Source of the DNA: Sipunculus nudus
Lineage: Eukaryota > Annelida > Sipuncula > Golfingiida > Sipunculidae
Assembly: GCA_026874595.1 (NCBI GenBank)
Contig: CM049319.1
Span: forward strand, 59,654,917-59,718,916
Direction of reading: 5' to 3'
DNA: 64,000 bases
Part shown: positions 13,301 to 28,170 of the stretch, one piece after another
How the letters are laid out: every line of letters begins with the position of its first letter
Numbering within the stretch: the first letter of the stretch is position 1
Made by a program: the position numbers and the translations under genes
Notes under the pieces: generated by a model
Databases searched by the model: none
Told to the model about the DNA's origin: nothing
Seen by the model: only the letters and a program-made list of their open reading frames with translations

Positions 13301-16300
13301 TATACTATTTTTTTACTCTATGACACTATACTCCCAGTAATGTCGCTAGTAGGTTTTCAATAACTGATACCAAATATGCTGCCATATTAAAACGCAGACC
13401 CCATCTCAATAATGACGGTATGAATGTTAATATATTTCCAAAGAGTGTTAGCCAGTTCTGTGGTTCTATATCTAATTTTCAATTTGATAAGTTATTGTTT
13501 TTAGGCAATAAAAGACTCAGTGATATAATCTGATTTGCTTGCTTCATTTCAGAGCGGACCGGGGGTCTCGAACAATGTACTGATAAAACAGACGGGTCGT
13601 CTGTTTATGGCAACATTGGGTCCAGATAATACCATTAAATTGGCGAAATTAAACGCTCGCTTTTACGGCGCGATTAAGATAGCGTTTCGTCATACGAATA
13701 TTACGAATAAATAAATGAGACGTTGCCTGCAAACCGAGATACGGAGTTCTATGACCGACTATCGGGAGTCCGCCGTGTTTTCTTTTCCTTGGGGTATAGA
13801 TTTTTGTGTCGGGCCCGCCGTTTAATATTCATGCTAATGTATATCGAACGGTCAGGGAGATCACAATAACCACGGAGCTTATTGACAGAAGATAAATAGG
13901 CGCATGGAAAAAGACCACATGGGAAGGATGTTAAATCCAATAGATAATTAGACTAGGATATATCTGAATAAAAAATTGAGTTTATTGATGAAAAATTGCC
14001 TTTTTAACTGTAGTGTAATTGTCATGAAATCAATTTTCCACTTTTATCAGTGCATGTGTTTCAAACGGTCTGCCGCAACGAATATGAACCACACCTCATG
14101 CGCGCATATTTGATTTTTTTTGCTGACTCCGTCGATCTGATAGTCAATTTTATGAAAATATGGGGGATGGTATATAAATACACAACATACCAAGTTATAA
14201 ACAAGGAGGTTTAATACATGGCATGCCAATTTCTTCCCTTGATATCGTTCGTTTACTTCACCTCAAAATCCTAGTCATATTGAATTTTCACTTGCGTAGT
14301 CTTTTACCAAAAAAAAAGACAATCCTTTAAACAAAGCCTTACCTTCGAAGTTATAGCCTTAATCTTGGAAAATTATATTGGCCGATGATCAGTGTGGATT
14401 GCGAATTATCTATAGATACCTTCCCTATTGAAGCGTCACAGTCGAACATGATCACAAGAGCATATGTCTTAAGGCCGGTTGGTTTCCCTGATATAGCTGT
14501 GTGTGGCTAGTTCGAAGGGCGCTCGAATTCCAGGGCAGATTGCCAAATTTCATATTTATTCTCATTGTTTTACGAATTTCCTCTTGAAGGTGTCTGAATG
14601 GGAAAACAAAGCACTCCATTGTGCACCTTCTAATTTTATATGAAGGTTCTGTTTTGTAAGTGTGTGGGAGTGCCGTTTCCTTTGTTAAAAATTGAAACTT
14701 CCCCGACGGCTGTTTGCGATGTCACTCCATGCATTATTGAACACAGAACCAACCCCCGAGGATAATCCAAACCTAATGGTCCGTATGTTGAAATGTCACC
14801 AGATTGGATGGTACTGTCGTCCCATTGCTGGAGACCCTGAGTGAATTTAATTTATCTTCGAGCATATAGTCTGACAATTTTCCCGTCCTGCGCAGCCCGA
14901 TTCAATCCATATTTAAATCCTGCACAGAGCGGGACACGCCGATTAACTTATCCGCCAGCCCGTTTCTTACAAATGGATTTCTAATTCTCTAAACCCTAGA
15001 GTAAATAACTATTATGGGACATGCAACCACGTGAAAACGGGGCGTTGTGTCGAAAGCGCGACAAACTTAGACTTTTTCAAAAAGCCGCCAAACGATAAAT
15101 GAAGACATTCCTGATTTGAAACTTTTTTCTATCGAAAGGTCACAATGGAATCCAATTGATATTAAGGAATACAAATGCTTCGGTCAGAGGCCGTTTCAAC
15201 TTTAAACGAGCCTCTTCCAGTCAGGCAGTGTAGGACGGCCGGGACTTCTTGTCTCAACTGTCAAACTTTAAAATCAAAATTTGTTACATTTCAAGGAAAC
15301 ATCCTTTGTTTATATTTCACATATACTTGCTTTCAAAACATGATTCATTCCATGAAGTCCTCATCACCAAAAAATCCATGGTCAGGTAATTTGCCTTGAC
15401 ACAATTCCTATCAGGTGTATTGTGGAGATAGGAATCCCTACCAACAATCCCTAACCAGCAGAGTCGTACTTTTGACTGTACGTTTGGTTCAGTGTGAAGA
15501 ATAAGGAAACCTAGAATTTGTATTTTTTTAAACTGTCTTTATCTGGAGACTACCGCCTCGATTTTGCTGAGTGCTGAGTATGTACATATGCAGACTTTCA
15601 TTTCGGAGAGTCCTTGGATCAACCTTTGCGTTACTGTGTTCTAAAGGGTCATGGGCTAAGGTCAAACAAAGTTTTATATCAGCGCACTTCTTCAGACTGC
15701 TCAGCCGCTACTACTTGCCGGTAGATGGCGTTTCGGGGGAACAGTAGCAGACCCGCAGCCTGAAGACGTCCGCTGACATGAGTGGACGATATTGTCACAA
15801 TAAATGGCCGTACAAAAGAATATGCACATATATCGCTAGTAAATATTATACTGCACCAGTCTTATGCAATTATTATGGAGATACTTGATTTCTACATTCA
15901 TTATCAATATCTCGATTTTAAAGAAATGAAGTACAATATTGACAATGTCAAATCACAAACAGAATGAACTGCAAGACAACCACGTACCCCTGCTAGACAT
16001 GGCGTGTTGGTCACTCACTGTAGCTCTATGTATTAACACAACAAAAGCGGTAAATGGAGCCAAGGGGACGGGTGCCAATTTATATGCAATGTCATCACTT
16101 TTATCAAAATAAGTTTACATGAACTTCCACTTAATTATTGTACAAATTTCTTTATTTTTTCAGGTATGGTATTTAGCTTATGTTTGCATTATTTAGTACA
16201 TCATATAAAAATATGTCATGGGAGATTCACCTTGTATATGTTATATTTATGGATATTTACGCATTCAAGGAGAGTGCACGGGTTCGTTTTTGCCGGGCTT

Positions 16301-16365
16301 ATTTACGCAGCTTCAAATAAACACATTAAACCTTGGTGCTGCAAGCACCTAGCCCTGAATACACA

Positions 16366-16640
16366 ACTAAGTAGACATTTATATTGGACTGGAAAGCCTA
16401 ACTTGAGTCGTGATACTAGCCATTAGGGCAATGTACTGCAACGGTCATCCTTCCTGTTGAGTTGATATCGTGGTAATCAGCCGATAATCTTAATATAAGG
16501 GTATAAGTGAAGATTAATCACAAAGACATATGACCTGAGACAATCAAACTGATAATCCGTCTCTATGGTAACGAGTCATTTATGATATACAAATTGGCTC
16601 TTGTTCAGTATCCCGTGCGAAGCAAGCATGCATTTATGTC
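16366..16640. repeat. dispersed repeat, copy shared with 51690-51940
   Basis: Shares taagcctaacttgagtcgtg, atcgtggtaa, cataatcttaa, and tctttatagtaacgattcat-like text with 51690-51940 in the same orientation. A shorter related piece (ttatattgggctgataagct) is at about 30400-30460. Confidence 0.65.
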
Positions 16641-19600
16641 TTCAGCAATCAAACAAGCATTCGAATGGATTTACAAATATAACATATACAATATATAAGC
16701 TAAAAGGAAACTGATACAATATAAGTATTGTTAGAAAGTTTTCTAAAAACGCTAACGATTCGATTTCACTGGTTTATGTCAAGTGGCAGCGTACTTTGGG
16801 ACATGAGGCGTTGTAAAAAAATGACGAAAATTTTTGCCTTCTCATTGAGCGTTTCACGATGTAAAAGCACTGGTGATGTCAGAATGGAAATACCGAGAAT
16901 GACCAACATAAAGGGCTCCATGAGCCCACATCTGTAACGTAATTCGAGGCGAAGTCCTCACTGCAGAAAAGCTTCTGCCAGCCCACAAGGCAAATAAGAC
17001 ACTTTAAGCTATTAAGGCGCTGCACTCTTATTACGAATCGAATACAAGAGACTTGAGTAGATCCGACAGTTTGCAGGGTTAGAGTAAACAAAACACGCCA
17101 AAGGATTCGTTTAAGTTACGTCAATTTCTGCCTTCAAGCACTCCAATTACTTCAGCACATTATTTCCAGACATCAGACCCAGCATTTAATTTGAAACTAA
17201 ACTCTTGCATTTTCAAGTAACCTTTTGTCTGGCAGCTATCTGCCACTCAAACCTCGTCACAGAAGTTCTTTAAACATTTGAGTGGCAGACCAAACCATAA
17301 GTTTGTGGGCAGTATTAAGTTACACTGTCATTTTGTTTCTCGTTGTTAAATTGTTGATTTTACAATTTTTCAGAAAAAAATACTACATCCTAAATCAAAA
17401 ACCAAAACATGACATCTTACAAATCATCATGCTGTGAAAATTGATAACTTAGGTTTTTAATCATCGCATAACTGGTCAAATATCTACTTGGTAAACAAAT
17501 CCGCTCGGAAACTGTATGCGAGACTGCCATGGACTTACACCAATCGCAGATTAAAGCCATTGTATTGCCGACGAATAATAAAGGGATCATATTAATGCAA
17601 GTACCAATCAATATCATTATATCCTCAAACCTACCCTAAAGGAGACGACTTTTCCTACATGGCTATACATGTATAAAGAGAAACGTGCTTCTATTTAACC
17701 AGAAAACAAGTTCCCGTGTTGGGACAAGTAAGTACCTTATAATCTCATGACGTAGTTTGAAACTAATGATCGCGTTTCATACGAAGACTCAGTACTTTCA
17801 TATCTAAGTAATCTTAGTACAACTAAAAATCGACTTTATGATCTTTTTAATCGTAATACTATCACCCAACAAATATTTTGAACCGATCCTTGGAAAGGCT
17901 GTTCAATTTCGGCTGATGTCATTACTCCCTGGCCCTTTCAATTTATTTATAATAGGCCTGTGCGCCTTTTCATTGTTATCCTTTGTATATCTTTGTAAAC
18001 AATATTAAAATTATAGTGTGTACACTTTTTGGTAATCAGTCTACAGGTACATTTTTTATCATACAATAGCATTTTTATAGTCACAATGTATATAATGATA
18101 AATGTATAATATTTATATATTCCTATAATTTAATTCTGTAACGTGCTACAGAATTCACCATATATTTCTTTTTGATGAAGAGATTTTAATAATTTAGTCT
18201 GTTTGTCTTTTTTTCATTACTACAAGGTATATTTCAATATAAGTAAAACACACTTCGTCTTTGATGTATTAGATACCTTAACGTTGATGCATGAATCAAA
18301 ATTATTCTTTTTATTCATCCTTTTGACCCGCAATATGACAATAATAGGGCTCCTCTGTACATACACATGCACACAGATGCAAAGTGTGACATCGATCACG
18401 TACCGACGTAAAAGGATTTTGAAGTATCCACAATAAAGTGTCTCTGTCCTGGCTAGGGAGATTCAGTAAGTGTCCTTAGCGGGAACTAAATTGAATCATA
18501 TATCAAGCGTGGAACAGGAGGCCAAGATATGTGCAAATAATTGATAAAATAGGTCCGTTTTACCATTTTTATCTCCTTGTCTTGTGTGACACTTTTACCC
18601 TGGAGGAAAGTATTAGTGTTTTTATGAAGTAACAGCACACTTGCATATGCTGACAAACAGAAGGAAGCTGTAGCATATTGCGCCTGTGTGGAAGTTATAT
18701 GGTCAATATGTATTTTTGGTGAGAGTATTTAAAAAAAATCAATTTGTGTGACTTTTGGTCCATTGTGTTGTACCTGGTTTGATTAAGATCGAAGTTTTAA
18801 AAACGATTATTACACAACCCGTAGAGCCTGTACATCTGGAGAGTGGTGCTTGTTGGTTTATTATTGTTAAACGTTTGAGGATTATCTTCATCTAAGGGAT
18901 TATCTTTATTCATTACACGTCAGATTTCAGTATATACCCCTCTCATTCAAATATGTTCATAATATCCTCGTCAATGTAGAAATATTGTCAAGATCTAAGT
19001 TTTTGCATCCGATTACATGTGATGTAATTCAATAAATATTGTATATGTTAAAAATCGTATAAATGTTGAACATGTCTTCAGCAGTCTCATCCAGTCAGCC
19101 ATGTTTGTTTTATGCTAAATACAGACGATACATAATAATTTATTTTATAAAGCGTAAAATCCATGACGATACATGCTCTAACACGCTATTACATAATTAG
19201 AATACAATCAGCAATCATTAAACATACTATTGTAAGAATATAAATTAAAGTCCAGTTGACTAAAATATTACATTCAGAAGCTTACAATATTAAATAAGAC
19301 ATATAAAAGTCAATAGTTCAATTATCTGTTAAAACTTCTACTAAACTGTTCAAACATTTCACTATCAATAGCATAAAATATCGTACAAAATGACTAGGCA
19401 TAAAAATATTCCATGAACAAATATGTTTTTGATTTACAAAATGTACTTTTTAATTCTGAGAGCCTGGTGGCTTCTCTTACAGTCTCATTCCACATTTCGG
19501 GCCAACAACACCGAATGATATGTATATTTAAACCTCTCCAACGGACGTGATAATGTAGCTAAAACGGTCATTCTAGAGTGTCAGTCTCGGTTTTTCATAA

Positions 19601-20934
19601 TGTTATTAAAGCTCATGGTCCGTGCAAAGCAAGGGCAATTTATTCTCGGTGACAAGGTCAAGGCAAAAAAGAGGACGACTGTCCATATATGAATAACTTT
19701 AAAATCTAGTCCTCATTAATATATCATACGTTGTGGTCTGTCCAGGAGGTTACTATTTACGAAACCAGCGACAGGAATGAAGTCATACTTGTAATAAATA
19801 TACACCTCCACTGGCTCCAGACGACACGTTGCATAGAGAAAGGCATGGAGCAGGGGGTTAGCTTTAACCCTTAGCTTAGCCAACAATCAGAATGGAGTCT
19901 CTGTATGCTTCAATGCGCAATATTTTCATCAACATGCTCGGAAGGGGGAAAGGACAAGGAACGACAATTACATCAGAAAGTATTAAGAAACTGGAGGAAG
20001 CTCCCAGGTAAAAATAGACTCATCTTATTTTAGCAAGAAGTGAACAAATCCGGTCTGAGCTTAATGCCGATGATAGAGGCAGCCTAGAAGGAGACGCCCG
20101 CAAGGTGGGAGGACGAGACTTAATAACCACAAGAGGCCGCGCTAATTATCTTTATAATGTCGACCCGGCCCAGGAATTTGCTGCCCAACTTCTTCCTTAT
20201 TGTGAAGAACCAGACTTGCATGTGACGCGGCATAGGAGGTCATGTAAGGCAAAAACCTTTGGTGATATACAAAGTTTGAAAATCGTTACGTAAAATGTTA
20301 GGGACATCTGTATTAAATTATTTTAATCATGACTTTTTTTATTATTTCATGATTATATGGCAAAATCATGGTTATGCAACCGATTGTGCTATATTTATCG
20401 TCCTTATTTCTGATGTTTTTGCTTTTACATTAAAACAAAACTATATACACACACTATGCAACTATGATAAATATTCATGAAATATTTTTTTTTGTAACTT
20501 ATAATGGTGTTTACCATTATTCCATTTTAAAACCGTTTTGCTCATTCCTGTACACAAGTCGGGGAAAAATTACATCGGGCGCGATAAGTGGCGTAGGACA
20601 AAATAAGCACGTACGCCACCTGACGGTCACATGGCGCAACTTAACATATCAAGATTTTTCAAGGTCTCGCCGGTTTTACTTTTCTGACTTGTTTCTTGTC
20701 CTTCTTTGTGGGTGGGGGATTCTCTTATGGTAAACAAACACAAGTGAGAGTATGTGCTCAGACACAGAACCATGACGTCGTAAAGCCCAAGTGAATTGGA
20801 GATTGCTTTTCCGCGTGCCGGTATGGTTTTGCTTTTGTATTCAGTTAAAATTGACATATAACGTGAAATAATGAACATATTTTTGAAAATGTATATGTCT
20901 CTTAAGGACAGAGAGCATATTTCTGCGGATGGTT

Positions 20935-20936
<2 letters not shown>

Positions 20937-21003
<67 letters not shown>
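20937..21003. repeat. (TA)n array
   Basis: About 33 units, the longest array in the gene-poor half. Confidence 0.95.
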
Positions 21004-21005
<2 letters not shown>

Positions 21006-22628
21006 TCACATGCTTTGGTTAATCTGAAAGAAGGTATTAAAGGTAGAAATTTAAATTCAGTAAAACAAAGTATATAAAGACAATCTGAAAGAATCAAGTT
21101 GTTCCTGCATGTTGTTTATTTTGTCTGCAATATAATGTGATGAATGTGGTGAACCAGGGGGAACCTTTGATTCTACTTTTTTGTTAAAATAAACAGAGAG
21201 ATGTAAGTGTTACGATTGGGTCATGTTTCTCTTAGTCAGGGACGTTAATACAGGGGAAAGATTGGGGGGGGGGGGGTTACATCCCCAATCTCTTAGCAAA
21301 GGGAGCATGGTCAAATCATTCTCCCTGGCCATTCAGAGAATAACACTAATGTATTGGTTCTGACATATATTTATAATAAGAATAAAAGACCGGTTTCACT
21401 TTTGAGTTTACTTTAAATATTATATGACTAAACCTGGTTAAAAATTAATCTATACTTGAAACATAATATCTTATTTTTTATACCTTATACTTAATTGTAA
21501 TGTAAATGATACGTGTCACACAGACAATAATATTTATATATATATATATGTATGTGTGCATGTATGTGTTATAAGAAGGTTTCTAAACTTTTATTAGAAT
21601 AAATATGAATAATGTAACCAGAAAACTTTTCTCAGCACGTACGAAATAAAATAATAACTCACTAGAGTTAGGAAAAATGATACGATGTTTAAATCAACAA
21701 AGCATCTACTATGAACTCTTTTTGGTTTTTATAGACTTCTGATTTGCATTAAAATTACCTATACCGATGTCTATTTTCTGGCTTCCGTTACGTTGTCCTG
21801 AAATAAGTTGAACCTAACAGGGATTCGACAATGTAACTTAAGTGCCTGCACCCTTTTCCCAAACTTTGATTACAATGAAGTAGACTTAAGTCTGGCATGT
21901 CACTTTCAATGAAATAACATTGAATTCCAAGGGGCACTGTTAAGTCAGAAACCATTATCAGTGGTCCTTTTAATGTACCTTTCCGTCTGGCTGTTATTGT
22001 ATTGCTTACGCCTCAGTTCTTCTTACAAGCAGTTTCTCAGAAATCTGCCCAAATGCAGTAAAAACCTTTCGGGGGACATCATTGCGGGCTTTAAAGTGAG
22101 CCGTTTTAAGTGTCGCAAAGCAAACGACATTGAAACCCAATAAGCTTACCATGGAAAAATCCTAAATCTATTTTTTTTGTTGTTTTAGACTTCAATTGGT
22201 TAAGTGAATAGTCGGATTATTTACGACTGTCAATGAGATAACAGATATATAGGACAAACATGAACTAGTGGACGTATCGGTTTCGCTTCTCCGTTAATTT
22301 ATTATTAATCTCGGCCAAGGAACAGTTCCAGGAATTCAATTTTGCCCCGAGTAATTGAATTAATGTATTCCTTTTACCGAGTGCGTCGCTACTTCCAGGT
22401 TTTTCTGCTCTGCAGGCAACAATGATATCAGGATCATTAATTTATATTCATTGTACCATTAGGAGCCTGTTTTAGATAGGTATCTAAACTTCCTCTTTCT
22501 CCATATTTTTTTCAAGACAAATCAATTAACATATGTATAGTTGCAGGTGAATCGTATATGGTTTCTTGTGAAATATGGATATTTACATAACAGAGTTCAA
22601 CTTGACCGTTAAACCATTTAGTAATAGG

Positions 22629-22740
22629 CCTATTATTTTGACATTCGACCTGTGACATCCAGGTTTTAATTTGTATTTGTATAGACCTATTATTCTGATA
22701 TTTGACCTGTGACATCCGGATTTTAATTTGTATGCAAAAT
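22629..22740. repeat. 57-bp tandem repeat, two units
   Basis: cctattattttgacattcga, then cctgtgacatccaggtttta and a short tail are repeated at 22686 with a few changes. Being 19 codons long, it gives an apparent repeated peptide on the minus strand that is not evidence of a gene. Confidence 0.85.
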
Positions 22741-25700
22741 GGCAATCCCTATGAACAGTTTCGAGAAACTGGGGGATATAGATTTGTCAGGGTTTGATAA
22801 GAGATAAGACAAGAAACGACTCTGAGGACTTATTAACAAACAAACAGCCTGTGTGCGATAGGCTCCGCCTGCCTGGCCTACTTTAATAAAAAAAATCCTA
22901 TACCAATTACAAATTTGAAATTTTCAAAATGTAAGAATATAACATGAAAATTTATGTGAATATACATATATTATAAGGAAGATCTCTGTTCAAAGTTTAA
23001 AATGTTATACACTTTATTGAGCTATTTTTGTCCTGTTTCCTGCTAGGGATTCTACCTTGAGGATGTACTTGGGATTTTAATGTCAATCTGACAAATTCCT
23101 CTCTCGTCTTTATTCCAATTTAGTAAATTAAAAAAAAATATTATTTTCATTCTGAAAGAACATGATATGGCTTGTCATTATCTGTGAGAATCTGAGTGCT
23201 TTGTGGTAAAATGATTGGATTAAAGGGTCATAAACTGGGTAAAAACTGAGAATGAAACCAATCTGAATTAGTTCAAGAGGTGAGCTTGCGCTGGACCGCG
23301 TGACTATCATAGTGATATAAGCAATAGATGTGCTGAAGGCAGGAGTGTTCATGGGCGAGTGCGTGAGACAACAAGCTGTGGCAATTAATAAAGCTCATTA
23401 CTATTTAGAGGGAATCTAGATTTAAATTAAAGCCAGCATTTCTCTACGGACGTTTGTAATCGAGACAGTGTTGACTATGGCCAGCTCGTATTACTGCGGC
23501 GTTGTTTCTCTTATTACATTACACATTTTGGTTTGTCGGATTGCAATCTCGTTTTTTTCCCCAGGAGACCCTTAAATTTATTCGCTGCTATGCTTCAGGG
23601 GAGGTGATGTTAACTGGCAATCCAGGTTACTAGACTAAACAGTTAAGGGTCTCAGATTCCAGTCCCGACCCATGTGCTTCTGATGACAGTAGGTCTGGTT
23701 GAACTTGGACCTGTTAAAATATTACGCATAATTGCTTTGACATGCGCGATCTGGTTCTACAGGAATTGCAAACTAAAAAACGGCAAAATAGGATGGGAAA
23801 AACATTAAATCACAAGCAATTTGTCTTTGCAATGTTTGTAGTGTCATCAGATCTTCTATATATAGACTTGATACCAAGGCAGACAAAGCGTTTTCCCCTC
23901 AACAAAGCCGTTCCATGCTGTCCTACCTTTGATATGACATCTTTCATGTAAAGCCATATAAAAAGTATTGTACTTAGGATTCGCCTCTTCCATTTTTTGT
24001 GCATCACTTTATTTATTTGTAAACTAAAATCCAGGTCCTTGGTAAATTTCCTCTTAGTGCTATAATTCTTGAAGCTATGGATTTTTTTTTCAGATTCCGC
24101 AGAAAAATAATTTTGTGCATGTTGGCCGGATGGGTAATGCGTTTGGATATACGTGAGGGAATAGGGCACAAGTGTTAGATTCAAAATGTCTTGAAAATAA
24201 AATCGTAAGCCGAGCAACATGTTTCCATGATACTGTGCAGAATCGGCTCACAAGTGTGTGCGTTAAATTCTGTCGATCACAGTGCACTGGGGCTTCTACA
24301 TACACCAGCGGTGCAGGTATAAAAGTTATGATAAAGGTAATGTAGTCGCTTAAAATATGTTGGAGGAGAATTGCTAAACTACTTACAGCTGGGTGTTTTT
24401 GATGGAAGAACTTAACGGAATAAGTGATTGTGTGTAAGCATGCGCATGTGAACTGTAAACAGAAGGTATTTCTTTGAATACTTTCTGGCGGAAGGTTGCT
24501 CTTTCCATCTAGTATTAAAGTGCAGCATCACAGTATTCGATCAGTATAAAGCAGGAGTTAGACCATCTAGATATATATATCTGCAAGACTAAATTGCAAA
24601 AGTTTAATCTGAGTTTACAAGTATATAACAAATACCAAAATCCAGGTTTATTTACAGGACGTGTAATGTTCATTGTGATGCCACGAGTCTGTTCTTGGTC
24701 ATGCTTAAATATGTTTCAACTATTTTTTTCCACCTGCTTATGCGGTTGCTCGAACTTAAATTGAAGTAAATCAAGTAAACGCAAATGAAAATAATACGCG
24801 TTGACTCTATTAGGCTTTAACGAAAACCGGGATATCTCTCTTTAATCAACTGAATCATGCATCATTAAATCCAAGCGTTTCCCGAGAGGCTGCCATATTT
24901 GATGAGATCAGCACAAAGCGACTTCTACTAGCGTCCCGAAAATAAAAAATAACAGTCACGTGACAGACCGTTTGTAAAAATTATAAAACTTGTTAATTAA
25001 ACTGCATGTGTTTACAGGAGGATGTAATTTCCAGCTCTTCTGCTTGTGGGCTTCGGGGAGGCTCATTGTTAATTGACTGTGACGTAAAAACGGATCAGAA
25101 CGAGATATTATTGTTACAATAAATCTCATTGACCCAAACCGTTCTCATTTATCAAATACAATTTTGGTTTCGAGGGGTTGATCAGTACAGACATGATTCG
25201 TTAAATTATAACTTATCCCTTTCCCCACAACTATAACCTCAGTCAGAGCATGATTTTCTCAAAGTCACATACCTCGTTAAATATGAATGCACGTTACTAC
25301 TAAGTTACGTATTGTATAAAATTTAAATACATTAAAATAAAAACCATAAAAATGATAAAGTTGTTTAATAAACAAGTATACATTGGTCAATACGCAAAGA
25401 AAAAAAAAAGTAACGCGGGCAGGCTGCATATTTCCGTTGATAAGCCGGGTGTACAAATAATGAAACATTTTCGACACGTCACTTCCGCAGGCCTGACGAA
25501 GACATGGGGTTATGTGTACACGACATCACACTGGGTACACGTTTACCATCATGTTTGCAACCCTTCTTTTCTTTCAGTGATCTATGTAAGTTGCGCTAAG
25601 AACCGTTACTACGGTTGTTGGCATAACCTTTCATTAAGATAGTAAAGCGATGCTATCTGAGGTCCTGTGGAAACCTTTCTTTTATGATTTCGACTATGCG

Positions 25701-26770
25701 CAGTGGCGTTGTTGAAACCGGGAATCTGGAGTCCAACGTCTAAACCATTAGTATGGTCCACGGTAATAGCTAAAGAGACACACTCACAGACACACACTAA
25801 TGACAGTAAAGCTAAACAGGTGTGGACATTGTATACATAACATGACGCCAAATGTATATTTTGTACCACTTTTTCGAACTGGTGATCTGGTTCAACATCC
25901 GGATCCAGGATTTTCCAAAGTAATTTCTACTTTTCCGAGATAACATTGCCTTTTTTCTTGCGGACAGAGCTGATTGACCTGTGATGCAGCCATAGTTTCT
26001 GTTAACATTTCTCTCGGCTTGGGTTGATATTTATCTACACTATATCTAGTTTTGTATTAATCACACCTTGTATGGAGGCACAATATCCGCTCCCGATGCT
26101 ACCACAATATGACAAACCATAGGTAAAATATAAACAGAAACATTCAAGGATACCCCCACCCCGGTACAAAAATAGCGCCCCTGAAAACGTCGGAAGACGA
26201 AATCCCAAGTGATTATTCTTTCATGGATATACATGTATTCCTATGAAGGATAGGTCCATGGCCTGTTACAGACACTCTCTTTTGAATGAGTATGAATATA
26301 TTTATGCGATAATAATTATATACCTTTTTTTTTTTTTTGTTTGTTTGTATTTTTTGTTTTTGTTTTGTTTTTTTTTGTTTTTTTTTGCTTTTTCGAATTC
26401 AGATTTTATATGCACAGGTGAAAATCTCGAGGGCACGGAAGTAGAGATAAACAAGAGGCTGTGACATGTTGTCAAGACGACACTCCATACAAAACTCATG
26501 CAAAAAATTAACAAAAGACAGAATTCCCTTGACAGAATTCATCTGAGACAAAATCCTTTGATAGATCTAATAGATAAGTTAAATCCCCAGGGCCGAAATG
26601 CCCACAGACAAAATTTAATTAGAATACATACCATGCCCAGTTCCCGTTTTCCCGTCAACGTATAGCTTACTGCAAAATATATAAAGAAAAGAAGCTTCTA
26701 TAAAAAAACTACCGTAGTAAAATGAAAAGGCGTGGGGTTGTGTAACAGAGTAAAAAGTATTACAGGCGTT

Positions 26771-26888
26771 AAAAAATAATAATAATAATGATAATAATAA
26801 TAATAAATAATAACTTTATTAATAAAATTATAATAATAATAAAAATAAATATAATAATTATTATAATAGTTGTTATAATAATAATGAC

Positions 26889-26919
<31 letters not shown>

Positions 26920-27033
26920 TTTAAGAATAATAAATAAAATAATAATAACAAATATAACAAAAATTATAATAAAAATAATATAATAATAAAAATAACAATA
27001 ATTAAAAGAATGATAAATATAATTATAATATAC

Positions 27034-27066
<33 letters not shown>

Positions 27067-27070
27067 TATG
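26771..27070. repeat. imperfect (TAA)n array
   Basis: About 300 bp made almost wholly of TAA/AAT triplets with scattered interruptions. Long A/T-only frames here are by-products. It lies just 3' (in minus orientation) of the LINE relic and may have grown from its tail. Confidence 0.9.
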
Positions 27071-27223
27071 ATAATATTGTTTATTTATTTTTCAAATCTT
27101 AATTCCCTGAAAAAGGAGTGCTACACAGCTGATCAAGACTAATGGCACAATATTAGTTTAATTAGTGAAAAAAATTAAGATTAAAACAATTAATTCGATG
27201 TTGGAGTTTCAAGAGAATCCATA

Positions 27224-27427
27224 TCACAGAAATTCATATAGTATACAATATCCGTTACTGTCTGAACAAATAAGTTTCCAGATGAGATTTAACGGATGAC
27301 AGGCTTGTGATAAGAGATACTTCGGTAATTCATTCCAACGTTTCCGACCAGCTACACCAAAAGCAGGGATGTATACGATGATTGCCTTGTACAACTGTGA
27401 GATCCTGGTGGGAAGAACGAAGCTCAC
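27224..27427 (-). mobile_element. non-LTR retrotransposon ORF2 C-terminal relic
   Basis: The minus frame reads LPTRISQLYKAI, then FGVAGRKRWNELPKYL and a hydrophilic end. The 'FxVAGxxxWNxLPxxL' string is typical of the region just after the reverse transcriptase in CR1/Jockey/RTE-like elements. Only about 65 residues remain, with no catalytic part. The (TTA)n-rich stretch downstream on this strand fits a LINE 3' tail. The family is not assigned. Confidence 0.6.
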
Positions 27428-28170
27428 GATTTTTGGTGGCGAGGGGATGCTAAATAAAATTCAGAATGTTTTCAAATAAAAACTTTGAGTCAAAGACCTC
27501 TCGGTTGAATGTTGTGTTCTCGTCGGACGGTGAATAATATATACATTATGAACACGCGCGGGAACTAATGTTATAAATGGCTCATTTTGTATGAAATACA
27601 ATCAAATTAGAAAGCAGCCCTTAACCATATTACGACTCGAGAGTTCCTGGAAAGGTGATTCTTGGCTCGAGTTATTTGATATATAATTTAGTTAAGGAAA
27701 TCAAGTATTTTATAGGTGGAAAGGCAGCATCGCATAAGTTTGCAAAAAAAAGTTGGTTTTTCAGAAACCGCGCACGGAAATTTTGTTTTCCCTCATAAAA
27801 ATGTTCATTTTTATACTAAGTGGCAATTTGATGAGTTTGAGCTCCGTCTATTCTACCAAGAAACTAAAAAATAATACTTCGATATAATATCGTTTTGTTG
27901 TTTTGTATTTTTACCGGTTTAGCTGAACAATTCTGTTATTATCCCTGATCACAGGATATTTTTATCGAAAAGTTAATAATCAGGTAAACATAATTCGCCT
28001 ACCCCCACTAATTAAAGAAAAAAAATTAAAATAAAAAAAATGTTTCCCCTAAACATGCAGTGTAATAATTTTCTGAAAAAATATGTATCTGCTTGAATAT
28101 TCTCTCTTTTTGTCATACATTTCTCTGTAGAAAATGCTATTCTCACATGCTTTGGTGATGGGGGGGGGGG

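Larger units (their letters stand above)
8733..26770. other. 18-kb stretch without a recognised gene
   Basis: AT-rich, with scattered frames of 60-136 codons, none with a domain, conserved motif or convincing splice partners. A 62-residue frame at 11823-12011 and a 136-residue one at 23810-24220 have no motif. Known contents are the repeats listed at 10303, 12950, 16366, 20937 and 22629, a G-run at about 21266-21277, and an (AT)n at 21533-21549. Confidence 0.5.
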
